The notes: generated by a model from the letters alone, not told the origin. A stretch of DNA of 64,000 nt from Jutongia huaianensis (GCF_014384985.1 NZ_JACRSX010000005.1:101017-165016), one strand, 5' to 3'; positions 40,501 to 49,722 are shown, numbered from the stretch's first letter. Program-made: numbers and translations.

Positions 40501-40833
40501 GAGTATGACCGCGTCTGCCTGCCTGCGGAGACGGCATATCTTGTTTTAGATGCAGATGCCGTGCCGGAAAGCACTGTAGATGTATTTATCAATGGGACGC
40601 ATAATGCAGCATATATTGTGCCGGATTTTGAGGAGCTTTCCGGTGTCGGAGATAATCCCGGATGGGCGGCGGCAGCGACAGCAAAGAATGCACCTCACGG
40701 CAGAATATTCCGCCAGCATCTGATACCGGTAGACAATCTGAAAGCAGAAAAGGAACCTGTAACTTTACGACTTCGCTGTCAGGGAGATCTAAAGATCTGC
40801 CGCTGGAGGTTTGTAAAAGAAAGTACAAAGTAA
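37564..40833 (+). CDS. Large GH3 glycoside hydrolase with inserted fascin/beta-trefoil-like segment
   Basis: A 1089-residue cytoplasmic-looking GH3 enzyme. The barrel shows LWAPTIDMERDPRWGRTEEA, LKHFYANNVEDGR and the nucleophile Asp in HHVVCDGGDMKQT near residue 260. The C-terminal domain is interrupted at about residues 425-600. That segment (NGRYLTALDG, LKAWNGAGLYVDEQNRIRVM) looks like the repeated YLT pattern of fascin-like beta-trefoils. The GH3 fold resumes with TVVYVGGAHPLITCKEEVDR and a fibronectin-III-like part. The last ~190 residues form a further beta-rich domain. Xylosidase or glucosidase activity is likely. Start at 37564, eight bases after AGGAGG. Confidence 0.85.
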   Translation: MSDNNTNRNNPLWDTGKTMEERLDYLVKELTLEEKFSCLGTGNPAIERLGIPSFFVGCEGAHGLQMRHDQSFDQGEPQPTTIFPNPIGMSGTWDPELIQKAGEVVGTEARAVFEKDGRRGGLCLWAPTIDMERDPRWGRTEEAYGEDPYLTGKMASAYIRGMRGEGDNIRCGATLKHFYANNVEDGRVWKSSSIDPRNKHEYYLEPFRRAVTEGGAEAMMTSYNEINGVPAILNHEVQKIAKEQWGVHHVVCDGGDMKQTVDCHHYFGSHTETIAEGLKAGIDCFTDDIDAVIEGAREAYELGMIDMTDIDRALRCHFSTLIRLGLFDPQETNPNYGLNLPEFQKLARQVTGESIVLLKNDEIDGQKLLPLDCKQVTSHHKLAVIGPSAEEWFLDWYSGIPPYAVTPLQGIRDAVNDPENVIFESGVPKLKIACGDKYLGLLEDGETLGLVEEEEAEIFESVLWDKEQLTLKAESNGRYLTALDGCDEDEIYRGGIFKASADRAFGWFVKEVFHAQINITDLKESEEKGMSLAVGSRFAEILENEEEFLLKAWNGAGLYVDEQNRIRVMDEQGFAEDGEVRRIVSCTDIQGHQVFAGNLKMDRRGGIYETVTGRKYRTLPALCPVLVKNGVKEAQKAAAQAETVVYVGGAHPLITCKEEVDRKDIDFPVYQRQLLQAVYRENHRVIAALVTSVPYAIGWEKQHLPAILTMAGGGMELGNGLADILFGKEAPAGRLNMTWYCDTEQLPDMDDYDIIQKERTYQYFKGDVLYPFGYGLTYAPTEITALTAKASEDEKYIDVACTVRNLVQTGNALPAQDEVVQIYYTKKEPVVKRPIRTLAAFERVKRMEAGEERRVSFRIPVEDLMYYDTIRRKKLLEPGIYEIQAGHSSADIDAVVTVELKGQERGFRDGGSWQPADHYDRSQNGFLWEGHMGYDSVAHTADAHAPEDLFEKVGGLWQNINEVTREEQVGERIDDCLILEYDRVCLPAETAYLVLDADAVPESTVDVFINGTHNAAYIVPDFEELSGVGDNPGWAAAATAKNAPHGRIFRQHLIPVDNLKAEKEPVTLRLRCQGDLKICRWRFVKESTK

Positions 40834-40868
40834 ATTTAAATCACATTACGTGTAGAACGGAGGATGAT

Positions 40869-41252
40869 ATGGAAACAAATTTTATCTGGAAAGAAAGAAA
40901 AAGGAATGCTCTGGGTCTGCCATGGACATTCACGAAGTATGCCCTGACGGATGACAGGCTCTTTATCACAAGCGGTCTGTTAAAGACTGTTGAAGACGAG
41001 GTGCGTCTGTACCGAATTATGGATCTGTCCCTGAGCCAGACACTGTCCCAGAAGATTTTTGGAATCGGAACCATTCAGGTTTCCTCAGCGGATAAGAGTA
41101 TGAGAGACTTTGAGATAAAAAATATCAAGAAGCCAAGAGATGTCAAGGAGCAGTTATCCAAGCTGGTAGAGGAAAACCGTGACAAAAAGCGCGTGACAAA
41201 CCGCGAGTTCATGGGAGAGGATGCCGATTTTGACGATGATGACGACCGGTAG
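40869..41252 (+). CDS. PH-domain (bPH) protein
   Basis: A 127-residue protein with a bacterial pleckstrin-homology-like domain: KYALTDDRLFITSGLLKTVE, then EVRLYRIMDLSLSQTLSQKI and the strand pair GIGTIQVSSADKSMRDFEI. An acidic tail (GEDADFDDDDDR) follows. There are no membrane helices, unlike most YdbS/YdbT relatives, so it is probably cytoplasmic. The start is the ATG at 40869 after GGAGG; the frame is open much further upstream inside the GH3 gene but without a site. Function unknown. Confidence 0.8.
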   Translation: METNFIWKERKRNALGLPWTFTKYALTDDRLFITSGLLKTVEDEVRLYRIMDLSLSQTLSQKIFGIGTIQVSSADKSMRDFEIKNIKKPRDVKEQLSKLVEENRDKKRVTNREFMGEDADFDDDDDR

Positions 41253-41287
41253 AAATGATTCCCGTTATAAAAAATGTCAAAAAACTC

Positions 41288-41317
41288 TTTTCATACGTGG
41301 GAGGAGTGTGTTATACT
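41288..41317 (+). promoter_or_regulatory. Extended -10 promoter of ppdK
   Basis: TGTTATACT at 41309-41317 is a perfect extended -10; the -35 is weak (TTTTCA at 41288-41293). The leader to the ppdK ATG is about 80 bases. Confidence 0.6.
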
Positions 41318-41405
41318 AGAAACAGCGATGTGGCAGTCCGTGGGCGAAGTGCGTCCGTCTGTCGATATCAACAATATAATTACAAATATAGGAGGTAACT
41401 TTACA

Positions 41406-44048
41406 ATGGCAAACAAATGGGTGTATATGTTTAGCGAAGGCGACATGACCATGCGTAACTTACTTGGTGGTAAGGGTGCGAACCTTGCAGAGATGACCAA
41501 CATCGGTCTTCCTGTACCACAGGGTTTTACAGTAACTACAGAGGCTTGTACACAGTATTATGAGGATGGCCGTCAGATCAATGACGAGATCATGGCTCAG
41601 ATCATGGACGGCGTAAAGAAGATGGAGGAGATCAACGGCAAGAAGTTCGGTGACTCTGAGAATCCACTTCTCGTTTCTGTCCGTTCCGGTGCCCGCGCAT
41701 CTATGCCTGGTATGATGGATACAATCCTGAACCTTGGTCTTAACGATGACGTAGTAGCTACTATGATCAAGGGTAACCCGGATCCAACATTCGAGCGTTT
41801 CGTATATGATTCATACAGACGTTTCATCCAGATGTTCTCTGATGTCGTTATGGAAGTTGGTAAGAAGTATTTCGAGCAGCTCATCGACAAGATGAAAGAG
41901 GAGAAGGGTGTTAAGTATGACGTTGATCTGACAGCTCAGGATCTTAAGATTCTGGCAGAGCAGTTCAAGGCTGAGTACAAGAATCAGTTAGGTAAAGACT
42001 TCCCATCTGATCCTGTAGAGCAGATGAAGCTGGCTGTAGAGGCTGTATTCCGTTCATGGGACAACCCTCGTGCAAACGTATACCGTCGTGACAATGATAT
42101 CCCTTATTCATGGGGTACCGCAGTTAACGTAATGCCTATGGTATTCGGTAACCTGAATAATGAGTCCGGTACAGGTGTTGCATTTACCCGTGACCCTGCA
42201 ACAGGTGAGAACAAGCTGATGGGTGAGTTCCTGATCAATGCACAGGGCGAGGACGTAGTAGCCGGTGTTCGTACACCAATGCCAATCGCTCAGATGGAGC
42301 AGGAGTTCCCGGAGGCATATGCTGAGTTCGTTAAGGTTTGTGATACTCTTGAGAATCACTACCATGATATGCAGGATATGGAGTTTACTGTTGAGAACAA
42401 GAAGCTGTACATGCTTCAGTGCCGTAACGGTAAGAGAACAGCTCCAGCTGCATTAAAGATTGCTTGTGACCTTGTAGATGAGGGACATAAGACAGAGGAA
42501 GAGGCAGTAGCAATGATCGATCCTCGTAACCTGGATACACTTCTTCATCCACAGTTCGATGCTGCTGAGCTTAAGAAAGCTACTCCGATTGGAAAGGGTC
42601 TTGGTGCTTCTCCGGGAGCTGCTTGTGGTAAGGTTGTATTTACAGCAGAGGACGCTGTAGAGTGGGCTGAGCGCGGTGAGAAGGTTGTACTTGTTCGTCT
42701 TGAGACTTCTCCAGAGGATATCACAGGTATGAAGAGTGCACAGGGTATCCTGACTGTTCGTGGTGGTATGACATCACATGCAGCCGTAGTTGCCCGTGGT
42801 ATGGGTACATGCTGTGTATCTGGTTGTGGCGACATTGTTATGGACGAGGAGAACAAGAAGTTCGAGCTCGCAGGTAAGACTTATACAGAGGGTTCTGAGA
42901 TCTCTATCGATGGTACAACAGGTAACATCTATGATGGTCTTATTCCAACTGTTGATGCTACAATCGCTGGTGAGTTCGGCCGTGTAATGGCTTGGGCTGA
43001 CAAGTATAGAAAGCTTAAAGTTCGTACAAACGCTGATACACCTGCAGATGCTAAGAAAGCTCGTGAGCTTGGTGCAGAGGGTATTGGTCTTTGCCGTACA
43101 GAGCATATGTTCTTCGAGGAAGACAGAATCGCTGCTTTCCGTGAGATGATCTGTTCTGATACAGTAGAAGAGAGAGAAGAAGCACTTGCTAAGATCCTTC
43201 CATATCAGCAGGGAGATTTCGAGGCTCTTTATGAGGCACTTGAGGGTAACCCGGTTACCATTCGTTTCCTGGATCCTCCACTTCATGAGTTCGTTCCTAC
43301 TGAGGAAGCTGACATCAAGAAGCTTGCAGAAGCTAAGGGCAAGAGCGTAGAGGAGATTAAGGCAATCATCGATTCACTTCACGAGTTCAACCCAATGATG
43401 GGTCATCGTGGATGTCGTCTTGCTGTAACATATCCTGAGATTGCTAAGATGCAGACAAGCGCTGTTATCCGTGCAGCAATCAACGTAAAGAAGAATCATC
43501 CTGATTGGACAGTTGAGCCAGAGATCATGATCCCACTCGTTGGTGATGTAAAAGAGCTTAAGAATGTTAAGGATGTCGTTGTAGCAACAGCTGATGCTGA
43601 GATCGCAGCAGCAGGCGTTGAGATGAAGTACGAAGTTGGTACTATGATCGAGATTCCTCGTGCAGCACTGACAGCTGATCAGATTGCAACAGAGGCTGAG
43701 TTCTTCTGCTTCGGTACAAACGACCTGACTCAGATGACATTCGGTTTCTCCCGTGATGATGCCGGTAAGTTCCTGGATGCTTACTATGATGCTAAGATCT
43801 ACGAGAGCGATCCATTTGCTAAGCTTGATCAGACAGGTGTTGGCCAGCTGATGGAGATGGCTGTAGAGAAAGGTAAGAAGGTTCGTCCTTCACTTCACTG
43901 CGGTATCTGTGGTGAGCACGGTGGAGATCCTTCATCTGTTGAGTTCTGCCACAAGATTGGTCTGGATTATGTATCATGTTCTCCATTCCGTGTGCCAATC
44001 GCACGTCTTGCAGCAGCACAGGCAGCAATCGCTGACAAGAGTAAATAA
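41406..44048 (+). CDS. ppdK: Pyruvate, phosphate dikinase
   Basis: PPDK interconverts pyruvate, ATP and phosphate with phosphoenolpyruvate, AMP and pyrophosphate; in anaerobes it often serves glycolysis or gluconeogenesis. The protein is 880 residues, the usual length. The ATP-grasp part shows GGKGANLAEMT. The phospho-carrier His458 lies in GGMTSHAAVVARGMG with the regulatory Thr two residues before. The PEP-binding barrel shows GLCRTEHMFFEED and LHCGICGEHGGDP with the catalytic Cys. AGGAGG precedes the ATG at 41406. Codon use is strongly biased, as in highly expressed genes. Mobile-element DNA begins just downstream. Confidence 0.97.
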   Translation: MANKWVYMFSEGDMTMRNLLGGKGANLAEMTNIGLPVPQGFTVTTEACTQYYEDGRQINDEIMAQIMDGVKKMEEINGKKFGDSENPLLVSVRSGARASMPGMMDTILNLGLNDDVVATMIKGNPDPTFERFVYDSYRRFIQMFSDVVMEVGKKYFEQLIDKMKEEKGVKYDVDLTAQDLKILAEQFKAEYKNQLGKDFPSDPVEQMKLAVEAVFRSWDNPRANVYRRDNDIPYSWGTAVNVMPMVFGNLNNESGTGVAFTRDPATGENKLMGEFLINAQGEDVVAGVRTPMPIAQMEQEFPEAYAEFVKVCDTLENHYHDMQDMEFTVENKKLYMLQCRNGKRTAPAALKIACDLVDEGHKTEEEAVAMIDPRNLDTLLHPQFDAAELKKATPIGKGLGASPGAACGKVVFTAEDAVEWAERGEKVVLVRLETSPEDITGMKSAQGILTVRGGMTSHAAVVARGMGTCCVSGCGDIVMDEENKKFELAGKTYTEGSEISIDGTTGNIYDGLIPTVDATIAGEFGRVMAWADKYRKLKVRTNADTPADAKKARELGAEGIGLCRTEHMFFEEDRIAAFREMICSDTVEEREEALAKILPYQQGDFEALYEALEGNPVTIRFLDPPLHEFVPTEEADIKKLAEAKGKSVEEIKAIIDSLHEFNPMMGHRGCRLAVTYPEIAKMQTSAVIRAAINVKKNHPDWTVEPEIMIPLVGDVKELKNVKDVVVATADAEIAAAGVEMKYEVGTMIEIPRAALTADQIATEAEFFCFGTNDLTQMTFGFSRDDAGKFLDAYYDAKIYESDPFAKLDQTGVGQLMEMAVEKGKKVRPSLHCGICGEHGGDPSSVEFCHKIGLDYVSCSPFRVPIARLAAAQAAIADKSK

Positions 44049-44052
44049 GAAG

Positions 44053-44175
44053 CAGTATGTTCACTGTTGCGATATAACGGTTACTCGTGATGATGTGAAA
44101 GCCTTTATGGCACAGCGTGATGAGTACACGAAAGCCAACAGATTTAAGGATATTACCGTTAAAGTATTTATCTGA
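44053..44175 (+). pseudogene. C-terminal remnant of an unidentified element gene
   Basis: Immediately after the ppdK stop, a 40-codon frame without its own start reads QYVHCCDITVTRDDVKAFMA and ends RFKDITVKVFI. Its composition is coding-like and it ends cleanly before a terminator. I read it as the tail of a truncated gene at the element boundary, but I do not recognise the family. Confidence 0.35.
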
Positions 44176-44189
44176 CATGCATACTATCA

Positions 44190-44226
44190 GCAAGGGAAAG
44201 TATTACACAATGCTTTCCCTTGTTTT
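44190..44226 (+). terminator. Intrinsic terminator downstream of ppdK and the remnant
   Basis: CAAGGGAAAG (44191-44200) pairs with CTTTCCCTTG (44213-44222), followed by TTTT. Confidence 0.85.
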
Positions 44227-44247
44227 GCGATAAAAGAAAGCAAAATT

Positions 44248-44300
44248 TGGGAATAAGTCTTAATTGTTAAAAACGGTTAGGATTTGTTCCCATTTTTTAT
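44248..44300 (+). terminator. Second hairpin with T tract, upstream of parA
   Basis: TGGGAATAAGTC (44248-44259) pairs with GATTTGTTCCCA (44281-44292), with two G-U pairs, followed by TTTTTATTTTAT. It may end upstream transcription or attenuate the partition operon. The rest of 44176-44540 holds only the small frame at 44328. Confidence 0.55.
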
Positions 44301-44327
44301 TTTATACAATATGCAAATCTGGAGGTG

Positions 44328-44447
44328 ATGAAGATAGGATTTTTGAACATCACAGATACGAGAAAAGAAGTTCGACACATGATCAAGAGATTAGAAAAAG
44401 ACAAGCAATATAAGATTATTGAGGTGTCTGATATCAAGTCGAATTAA
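44328..44447 (+). CDS. Small hypothetical element protein
   Basis: A possible 39-residue protein, MKIGFLNITDTRKEVRHMIK and then a basic helical tail ending SDIKSN. GGAGG at 44321-44325 is rather close to the ATG; an in-frame TTG at 44343 is an alternative start. It lies just upstream of parA. I do not recognise it. Confidence 0.4.
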   Translation: MKIGFLNITDTRKEVRHMIKRLEKDKQYKIIEVSDIKSN

Positions 44448-44540
44448 AAAAATCCAAAGTACTGTCATGCGTGTGTTCAGTATCGGCGGATCGGTAAAAA
44501 GCAGTAATAACAAATTAAAAAAATACGGAGGGTCAGAATT

Positions 44541-45323
44541 ATGTGTAAAGTAATCGCTATATGCAATCAAAAAGGTGGTGTGTCCAAAACCACCACAACA
44601 GTGAATCTTGGAGTTGGCTTAGTCAGAGAAGGAAAGAAGGTGCTTGTGATCGATGCAGATCCACAGGGAAATCTGTCACAGAGTCTTGGCATTATGAATC
44701 CGGATGAGCTGGACGTAGCACTGCCTGACATTATGGAGCAGATCATTATGGATAAGGATGTGGATGTGACAGAGGGAATTGTTCAACACGAAGAGGGACT
44801 TGACCTTATGCCATGCAACATCAATCTGTCCGGTGTGGATGTATCGCTTGTGAATGCCATGAGTAGGGAGTTTGTTTTGAAAACTTATGTCGAAAGTATG
44901 AGGGAGTTCTATGACTACATTCTTATCGACTGTATGCCGAGTCTTGGAATGATAGCCGTAAATTCCCTTACGGCTGCGGACAGTGTGTTGATCCCGGTTC
45001 AGGCAGCCTATCTTCCGGTAAAAGGACTGGAGCAGTTGATCACAACAATCTGCAGGGTGAAGAAACATCTGAATCCGTCGATTCGGTTTGAGGGGATATT
45101 AATCTCCATGCTGAATGCAAGGACCAATTATGCGAAGGACATTATGGAACTGATAAACGAGTATTACGGAGATTCCATTCCTATCTTTGAGAGTAAGATT
45201 CCGTTTTCTGTAAAAGCCTCTGAAACATCAGCGGCTGGAGTAAGTATTTTTTCGCTGGATAAAAAGCATCCGGTAGCAAAAGCTTATGAAGAACTGACGA
45301 AGGAGGTAATCGCTCATGAGTAG
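44541..45323 (+). CDS. parA: ParA/Soj family partition ATPase
   Basis: A 260-residue deviant-Walker ATPase for element partition or stabilisation. It shows CNQKGGVSKTTTTVNLG near residue 8 (signature lysine kept), the switch LVIDADPQGNLSQSLG and DYILIDCMPSLGMIAVNSL. The length and motifs are those of the ParA of conjugative elements in gut Firmicutes. Its stop overlaps the parB start by eight bases. It is complete and should be functional, but its partner is not. Confidence 0.92.
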   Translation: MCKVIAICNQKGGVSKTTTTVNLGVGLVREGKKVLVIDADPQGNLSQSLGIMNPDELDVALPDIMEQIIMDKDVDVTEGIVQHEEGLDLMPCNINLSGVDVSLVNAMSREFVLKTYVESMREFYDYILIDCMPSLGMIAVNSLTAADSVLIPVQAAYLPVKGLEQLITTICRVKKHLNPSIRFEGILISMLNARTNYAKDIMELINEYYGDSIPIFESKIPFSVKASETSAAGVSIFSLDKKHPVAKAYEELTKEVIAHE

Positions 45324-45540
45324 AACAAAGGCTTTAAAAAATGTGAAATTGACGAGTTTTGATGACCTCTTTGGAGGCAAGGTTGTGGAGGAAACTGCAG
45401 AAACGGGCGATGTGAAAGAGATACCGATTTCTGAGCTGCATGAGTTTCATAACCACCCGTTTCAGATCCGTTCGGATGAAGAACTGGAGGAGATGATCGA
45501 GAGTGTCAGAGAGCATGCCGGGACTGGATCTGGGTGTAAC
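45316..45540 (+). pseudogene. parB: Truncated parB (N-terminal part only)
   Basis: The frame begins MSRTKALKNVKLTSFDDLFG and reaches the ParB N-terminal motif EIPISELHEFHNHPFQIRSD and EEMIESVREHA, about 70 codons. There the match to ParB/Spo0J stops; the remaining codons of the open frame read through methylase-gene DNA in the wrong frame to 45696. The nuclease/CTP-binding core and the helix-turn-helix are missing. The junction with the next gene lies at about 45515-45545. This points to a deletion that joined parB to the middle of the methylase/helicase gene. Confidence 0.8.
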
Positions 45541-48500
45541 CGCTTGCCAGACAGTTGTATCCCAAAGCGGATATCACGGTGGATGGATATGAAAAAACAA
45601 CATTTCCGAATGATTTCTTTGATGCTGCTGTTGGTAATGTACCCTTTGGTCAGTATAAGGTGGCAGATAAGAAATATGATAAACATAACTTTCTGATCCA
45701 TGATTACTTCTTTGGAAAGACCTTAGACCAGGTGCGTCCGGGTGGAGTGATCGCTTTTATCACCAGCAAGGGAACGATGGATAAGGAAAATCCAAAGGTA
45801 CGCAGGTACATTGCACAGAGAGCAGAACTGTTGGGAGCGGTGCGGCTTCCGAATACTGCATTTAAGGCAAATGCCGGAACGGAAGTGACATCGGATATCA
45901 TTTTCCTGAAAAAGCGTGACCGTATCATGGACATTGAACCAGACTGGGTGCATTTATCACAGGATAAAAACGGCATCGTCATGAACAGCTATTTTGTGGA
46001 ACATCCGGAGATGATTGCTGGTTCTATGGAAATGGTCAGCGGGCCGTATGGGATGGAAAGTACCTGTGTGCCGGATGATACACTTCCTTTTCAGGAGCAG
46101 TTAGAAAAGAGTCTATCTTTTATCGAAGGTTCTTATGAAGAAATCGAACTGGAGGAGATGAATGAGGAGCTGACGGCTGAGGTGATCCCTGCCGTACCGG
46201 AAGTAAAAAACTTTAGTTATGCACAGATAGAGGATCGGTTGTATTACCGTGAAAACTCGGTGATGCGTCCGGTGGAAGCCTCCGAGGGAATGCTTGAGCG
46301 GATCAAGGGCATGGCTTCCATAAGGGACTGCACACAGGAACTGATTCGGCTGCAGTTAGAGGATTATCCGGAGGAACAGATCCGGTCTGCACAGAAGAAG
46401 TTAAATGATCTGTACGATGCCTTTGTAAAGGATTATGGAAGGATTTATTCCAAAACCAATAAGCGTGCCTTTCATCAGGACAGCAGCTACTGTCTGCTCT
46501 GTTCCTTAGAAAAGCAGGACGAGGAAGGCAACTTTATCGGAAAAGCGGACATGTTTATGAAACGCACGATCAAGAAAGCAGAAGTGGTGACCAGTGTGGA
46601 CACGGCAAGCGAAGCACTGGCGGTATCTCTGGCAGAAAAAGCAGCGATTGATTTTGAATATATGTCGGAACTAAGTGGAAAAGACCGGGATACGCTGATT
46701 CGTGAGCTGACCGGAGTAATCTTTAAAAACCCGATCAGTGAGGAATGGGAGACAGCAGATGCTTATTTAAGCGGTAATGTGAGAAACAAACTGGAGACAG
46801 CCGAAAACTTTGCAAAGAATGAATCCATGTATGCGGTCAATGTGGAAGCACTCAAACGGGTGCAGCCAAAAGAACTGGATGCCAGTGAGATCGAAGTAAG
46901 GCTTGGAGCTACATGGATCCCGTCAAAGTACATCGAGGACTTTATGCGAGAGGTGTTTGAGACACCGGAGCATTTACTGGATCGGGATGTGATAAAGATT
47001 CAGTATTCCGATGCGACCGGGCAGTGGAATGTAAAAGGGAAAAATGCAGACTATGGAAATTCTCTTGTCAACATGACCTATGGAACCAGCCGGAGAAATG
47101 CGTATCAGATTTTAGAGGATTCCCTGAATCTGAAGGACAGCCGTGTGTATGACATTATAGTGGAGGATGGGAAAGAGAAGCGTGTGCTGAATAAAAAAGA
47201 AACCACGATCGCTGCACAGAAACAGGATACCATGCGGGAAGCTTTCAGAGACTGGGTATTTCGTGACAGAGAGCGGCGCGAGGTGCTGGTGGAAAAATAC
47301 AATGTACTGTTTAACTCCACCAGACCAAGAGAGTATGACGGCTCGCATTTAGTCTTTCCGGGAATGACACCGGATATCGAGTTAAAGGATTACCAGAAAA
47401 ATGCCGTAGCACATGTGCTGTATGGAAACAATACCCTGCTTGCCCACTGTGTCGGTGCCGGAAAGACCTTTGAAATGACTGCGGCTGCAATGGAGAGCAA
47501 GCGGCTGGGGTTATGCCGGAAGAGTCTGTTTGTCGTACCCAATCATCTGACCGAGCAGTGGGCAGGCGATTTTTTACGATTGTATCCGGGAGCCAATATT
47601 TTAGCGGCAACCAAGAAAGACTTCCAGCCTGCCAACCGCAAAAAGTTCTGCTCACGGATCGCTACCGGCGATTATGATGCCGTGATCATCGGGCATTCGC
47701 AGTTTGAAAAGATCCCGTTATCCGCAGAAAGGCAGACAGCAATGATCGAGCGGCAGATCGAAGAGATCACGCAGTCCATTGAAGAGATCAAGGCAGAGAG
47801 AGGGGAACGCTACACCATCAAGCAGATGGAAAAGATGAGAAAAAACCTGCAGACCAGACTGGAGAAACTAAATGATACTTCCAGAAAAGATGATGTTGTG
47901 ACATTTGAACAGTTAGGAGTGGACAGGCTTTTTGTGGATGAAAGTCATTTTTACAAAAATTTGTTCCTTCACACAAAAATGCGGAATGTTGCGGGAATCG
48001 CACAGAGCGAGGCACAAAAATCTTCCGATATGTTTGCCAAGTGTCAGTATCTGGATGAACTGACCGGCGGAAAGGGAATCACTTTTGCAACGGGAACACC
48101 AATTTCCAACAGCATGACAGAATTATATACCAACATGCGTTATCTGCAGTATGGTACGCTGCAGCGGATGGGACTGGGACATTTTGATTCCTGGGCATCC
48201 TCCTTTGGTGAAACGCAGACTGCCATCGAGCTGGCACCGGAAGGAACCGGTTACCGGGCAAAGACACGATTTGCCAAGTTTTATAATCTGCCGGAACTCA
48301 TCGCACTGTTTAAGGAGTGTGCGGACATTCAGACACCGGATATGTTAAATCTGCCGATCCCAAAGGCGGAGTATGAAAATGTGGTGCTGCAGCCAAGTGA
48401 GCATCAAAAGGAGATGGTAGCCTCGTTAGCGGAGCGGGCGGAAGCCGTCCGTGACCGCAGAGTAGAACCGCATGAGGATAACATGTTAAAGATCACGAAC

Positions 48501-49034
48501 GATGGAAGAAAGCTGGCACTGGATCAGAGACTGGTCAATCCGTTGCTGCCGGATGAGGAACATTCCAAAGTAAATGCACTGGTGGAAAAGGCATATGAGA
48601 TATGGGAGCAGACTGCAGATACTAAATCGGCACAGCTTATATTTTGTGATCTGTCTACTCCGAAGAATTTGGGAAAGACTACTGCAGCCGATGGAGAAGA
48701 AGTGCCGGAAGCGGAGATGTTTGATGATGTATATCATGACATCAAACGAAAGCTGATCCGTAAAGGTGTTCAGGAGAAAGAGATCGCCTTTATCCATGAA
48801 GCGAATACAGAATTAAGAAAGACGGAGCTGTTTGGCAAGGTAAGAAGCGGACAGGTTCGTTTTTTGATTGGTTCCACGCAGAAGATGGGAGCCGGAACGA
48901 ATGTGCAGGATCGTCTGATCGCACTACATCATCTGGATGTTCCGTGGAGACCATCGGATGTAGGACGGATTTTGCGGACATTCAAAATAAAAAAGAATGT
49001 GGAGGTAACAGACAATGGCAAAATCATTATTTGA
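45540..49034 (+). pseudogene. Methylase/SNF2 helicase of a conjugative element, truncated at both ends
   Basis: About 1,160 codons of the very large adenine-methylase plus SNF2-helicase protein of Tn1549/CTn-type elements. The frame opens after a stop at 45537-45539 in the middle of the methylase domain (LARQLYPKADITV, AVGNVPFGQYKVADKKYDKH). The helicase part is present: HCVGAGKT (47445-47468), LFVDESHFYKN with the DESH box, and IGSTQKMGAGTNVQDRL. At HHLDVPWRPSD the usual QREGRIIRQGN motif VI is replaced by a short unrelated tail, because tet(O)-module DNA begins near 48955. Without motif VI it should not be an active helicase. Confidence 0.85.
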
Positions 49035-49389
49035 GGAACTGGGCGGCAAATACGAAAGGCAAGGGGATTATTTGATACCGTGCTTAACTGTACCCGCCGA
49101 AGAAGAACAGGCAATAGGCATCTGGGGGCAACGGCATTTAGATTATCTAAAACAGTACCGTAAAGTTACATACACCAATCTTCTTACAAGCGGCAGGCTA
49201 AACGCCTACCTTGCCGACATCAACAGACAGGCACAGGAACGCTTTGAAAGGCTCATAGAGGGTATGAAACAGGCACAGGGCATAACGGAACAGCTAAAGG
49301 CAGAAAACGCCTTAGAATGGACAGGATGCCTCAATAACATAAGGGCTTGTGCGAGGGAGATTGTGGAAAAGGAAATTATTTTTGCATAA
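49015..49389 (+). CDS. tnpV: TnpV, transposon-encoded accessory protein
   Basis: A 124-residue protein opening MAKSLFEELGGKYERQGDYL and carrying GIWGQRHLDYLKQYRKVTYT. This is the TnpV family found at one end of Tn4451-like and related mobilizable elements; its role in transposition is unclear. GGAGG lies nine bases before the ATG, and the start overlaps the broken helicase frame. Its position marks the left part of the tet(O) module. A terminator follows at 49400. Confidence 0.85.
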   Translation: MAKSLFEELGGKYERQGDYLIPCLTVPAEEEQAIGIWGQRHLDYLKQYRKVTYTNLLTSGRLNAYLADINRQAQERFERLIEGMKQAQGITEQLKAENALEWTGCLNNIRACAREIVEKEIIFA

Positions 49390-49399
49390 ACAGATGATT

Positions 49400-49428
49400 A
49401 GTGGCAGGGGGAAATCCTGCCGCTTTTT
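49400..49428 (+). terminator. Intrinsic terminator after tnpV
   Basis: GTGGCAGG pairs with CCTGCCGC, followed by TTTTT. Confidence 0.8.
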
Positions 49429-49446
49429 CTGCTTTAGTTTGTCAGC

Positions 49447-49475
49447 TTGACAAATAAAGGGTTAAGGAATATAAT
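49447..49475 (+). promoter_or_regulatory. Consensus sigma-A promoter of tet(O)
   Basis: TTGACA at 49447-49452, 17-base spacer, TATAAT at 49470-49475: a perfect consensus promoter about 280 bases before tet(O). Confidence 0.9.
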
Positions 49476-49507
49476 TAGATTCAGTATTATACAAGGAGTT
49501 AATAAAT

Positions 49508-49531
49508 ATGCGGCAAGGTATTCTTAAATAA
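49508..49531 (+). CDS. tet(O) leader peptide
   Basis: A seven-codon frame, MRQGILK, begins at 49508 after AAGGAG (49492-49497), at the start of the leader. Ribosomal-protection tet genes are commonly controlled by translation of such a peptide. Confidence 0.6.
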   Translation: MRQGILK

Positions 49532-49722
49532 ACTGTCAATTTGATAGTGGGAACAAAAAGTAGCAGTCCCGTTTCACTTTTAATATGGGGCTTAGTTTTT
49601 TGTACCCAGTTTAAGAATACTTTTATCATGTAATTTTATATGCCCGAAAACATATAAGTGTTTTGGGGCTATTGGAGTTATTTACCCAGTGATAGGAGTA
49701 TTTATCACTGGGTATTTTTATG
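49517..49722 (+). promoter_or_regulatory. tet(O) attenuator leader with competing hairpins
   Basis: GTATTCTTAAA (from 49519) inside the leader peptide pairs with TTTAAGAATAC (ending about 49621). Further on, ACCCAGTGATA (49684-49694) pairs with TATCACTGGGT (49703-49713) and is followed by ATTTTTAT, forming a terminator. This is the arrangement of the tet(M)-type attenuation leader, in which drug-stalled ribosomes favour read-through. Confidence 0.7.

Noticed and set aside
45541-45696. C-terminal half of the open frame starting at 45316 as a novel ParB tail
   Set aside because: It is the methylase gene read in a shifted frame; the other frame gives the conserved methylase sequence.
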